This document shows, piece after piece, positions 61,325 to 64,000 of a DNA stretch of 64,000 bases. The stretch covers positions 62,001-126,000 of the forward strand of contig JAFVTS010000028.1 of assembly GCA_017503105.1 (NCBI GenBank), in the 5' to 3' direction. This DNA comes from Clostridia bacterium. GTDB taxonomy: Bacteria > Bacillota > Clostridia > Oscillospirales > CAG-272. A program made the translations under genes and the position numbers. Within the stretch, counting starts at the first letter, position 1. Each line of letters starts with the position of its first letter. The notes under the pieces were generated by a model, which was not told where the DNA came from, did no database searches, and worked only from the letters and a program-made list of their open reading frames with translations.

Positions 61325-62167
61325 ATGGCAGGCGCATCAATGAATGATATAAAGGCGCGTATGAAGAGCGTAAAGAGCACTATGCAGATAACTAAGGCTA
61401 TGGAGCTCGTTGCGACCTCTAAGCTTCGCCGCGCAAAGGAGCGCGCGGAGCGTGCCCGCCCTTACCGTGAGCTTCTCGCGAAGGCTATCGGCGACGTTAT
61501 GGGAGCCGCAGCACTGTCCGATTCGCCTTGGGCAAAAACGGAAAGCAAAAAAACTCTTATAATCGCCGTCGCGGGAGACCGAGGTCTTGCGGGCGGATAT
61601 AACGCCAACGTTTACAGAACCGTTTCCGCGCTTCCCGATACGTCGGGAGAGTACGCGATCCTTCCTCTCGGTAAAAAGTCTTACGATCACTTTTCTCACA
61701 GAGGAGTCGAGCTTTTTGATCTCGGGGTGCTCGCCGTCGCGGATATTGGAGTCGGTGACTGTATGAGCCTTGGCAAAAGAATTGCCGAGCTTTTAAAATC
61801 GGGCAGCTTTGGACGCGTGGTGTTGGTTTATACCGAATTCAGATCTATGATCTCTCAAATTCCCACCTCGGAGATCATCTTCCCGCTTGCGGACGGTGAG
61901 CCGACGGCTCTTCGTGACCCTATTGTCGCAGAGGAGCCCGAGGAATTTCTTGACAAAGTCGTTCCCGATTATATAGGCGGCGCTCTTTGGTGCGCGGTGC
62001 TCGAGGCGTCCGCATCCGAATCGGGCGCACGCAGAACGGCAATGAACGCGGCAAACAAGAACGCTACGGAAATGATAGATACGCTTATGCTGAAATACAA
62101 CAGAGCGCGTCAATCCGTTATAACGCAAGAGATCACGGAGATCGTTTCGGGCGCGGAGGCGCTTTGA
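61325..62167 (+). CDS. atpG: ATP synthase subunit gamma
   Basis: The protein has 280 residues. The N-terminal helix (MNDIKARMKSVKSTMQITKA) and the C-terminal helix (ARQSVITQEITEIVSGAEAL) form the coiled rotor shaft. AVAGDRGLAGGYN in the middle is conserved. AAAGGAG precedes the ATG. Confidence 0.96.
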   Translation: MAGASMNDIKARMKSVKSTMQITKAMELVATSKLRRAKERAERARPYRELLAKAIGDVMGAAALSDSPWAKTESKKTLIIAVAGDRGLAGGYNANVYRTVSALPDTSGEYAILPLGKKSYDHFSHRGVELFDLGVLAVADIGVGDCMSLGKRIAELLKSGSFGRVVLVYTEFRSMISQIPTSEIIFPLADGEPTALRDPIVAEEPEEFLDKVVPDYIGGALWCAVLEASASESGARRTAMNAANKNATEMIDTLMLKYNRARQSVITQEITEIVSGAEAL

Positions 62168-62192
62168 TACGGCAGAGAAAGGATAAGAATAA

Positions 62193-63599
<1,407 letters not shown>

Positions 63600-63608
63600 G
63601 GTGCCGAG

Positions 63609-64000
63609 ATGAGAGAATTTCATCTTAAAATAGCAACGCCCGACGGGACCGAATACGACGGTCCTGCGGAAAGTCTTCTTATAAAGACGACGGACGGTGA
63701 CGTTGAAATACTCGCAGGACACACGGACCTTCTTGCAAGCGTTGCGACGGGTCGCGTTCGTATACTTCACGCAGGCGCACAGAGATTCGCGTCCGCTTCG
63801 GGCGGATTTATCTCCGTTTCGAAAGAAGGAGTTTCGCTCGTCACCACGACCTTTGAATTTGCCGACGAAATAGACGTCAAGCGCGCCGAGGCGGCAAAGG
63901 AAAGAGCCGAGGAGCTGTTAAGGCAAGCAAAGAGCGACGCCGAGATCGGAGCCGCGCAGGCGAAACTTTCAAGAGCGCTGAACAGGATAAAGGTTTCAAG
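63609..64000 (+). CDS. atpC: ATP synthase subunit epsilon (partial at window end)
   Basis: About 130 residues are present and the last few are cut off by the window edge. The N-terminal beta-sandwich (HLKIATPDGTEYDGPAESL and GDVEILAGHTDLLA) is followed by the helical hairpin (DVKRAEAAKERAEELLRQA and AAQAKLSRALNRIKVS). GAGGTG (63598-63603) overlaps the atpD stop and serves as its ribosome-binding site. It couples rotation to catalysis and can inhibit ATP hydrolysis. Confidence 0.95.
   Translation, partial: MREFHLKIATPDGTEYDGPAESLLIKTTDGDVEILAGHTDLLASVATGRVRILHAGAQRFASASGGFISVSKEGVSLVTTTFEFADEIDVKRAEAAKERAEELLRQAKSDAEIGAAQAKLSRALNRIKVS

Overview
The window reads as a chromosomal segment of an anaerobic, endospore-forming Bacillota of class Clostridia, most likely an uncultured gut lineage. 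The evidence is Gram-positive style Shine-Dalgarno sites (AGGAGG), near-consensus sigma-A promoters, sporulation genes (spoIVB, sigG, a SleB-type hydrolase), hprK, oxygen-sensitive glycyl radical enzymes, and an oxaloacetate-decarboxylase-type Na+ pump subunit. No rRNA, tRNA, CRISPR array or transposase was seen.

Layout. 1-2.7 kb: end of a pseudouridine synthase and tex, which carries a duplicated S1 domain. 2.7-8.2 kb: a promoter with a ~300-nt leader drives a SipW/TasA-like export module: two proteins with SipW-type signal peptides, a polytopic SipW-like signal peptidase and a DUF5305-like membrane protein. 8.3-14.4 kb: housekeeping genes (DUF5685-dnaJ-membrane protein-rimO-pgsA; hprK and an AEC transporter on the other strand). 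14.7-21.4 kb: a lipoprotein, an unknown gene, a GNAT acetyltransferase, a putative glycoside hydrolase and spoIVB.

21.4-39.2 kb is an accessory catabolic region with five AraC-family regulators, most divergent from an enzyme gene. It holds two complete glycyl-radical-enzyme/activase modules, a tandem QueG-like iron-sulfur protein, an alpha/beta hydrolase, a flavoprotein, a serine hydrolase and a Phd/Doc toxin-antitoxin pair. The first glycyl radical module lies between spoIVB and a diverged second copy of the spoIVB 3' end plus terminator, which marks it as an insertion.

39.2-43.7 kb: a GDPD, HAD phosphatase and glycerol-1-phosphate dehydrogenase operon divergent from a DeoR-type regulator, then sigG. 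43.8-45.5 kb: an oadB-like Na+ pump subunit with a small gamma-like partner behind a leader that looks like a terminating riboswitch. 45.5-53.3 kb (minus strand): a phosphoribosyltransferase, a SleB-like hydrolase, a sugar isomerase/oxidoreductase pair, a DUF4830 protein, a 31-residue Cys-rich membrane peptide, a phosphatase and topB. 53.5-56.6 kb: the deoxynucleoside salvage operon tdk-deoC-deoD-deoB. 56.8-64 kb: the F1Fo ATP synthase operon; its c subunit has two membrane carboxylates, which with the OadB pump points to Na+ bioenergetics.

A nine-base word, TTTAACACG, occurs nine times on either strand, often just after stop codons; this is far more than chance predicts and is unexplained. 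All assignments come from reading the sequence. No database search was run.
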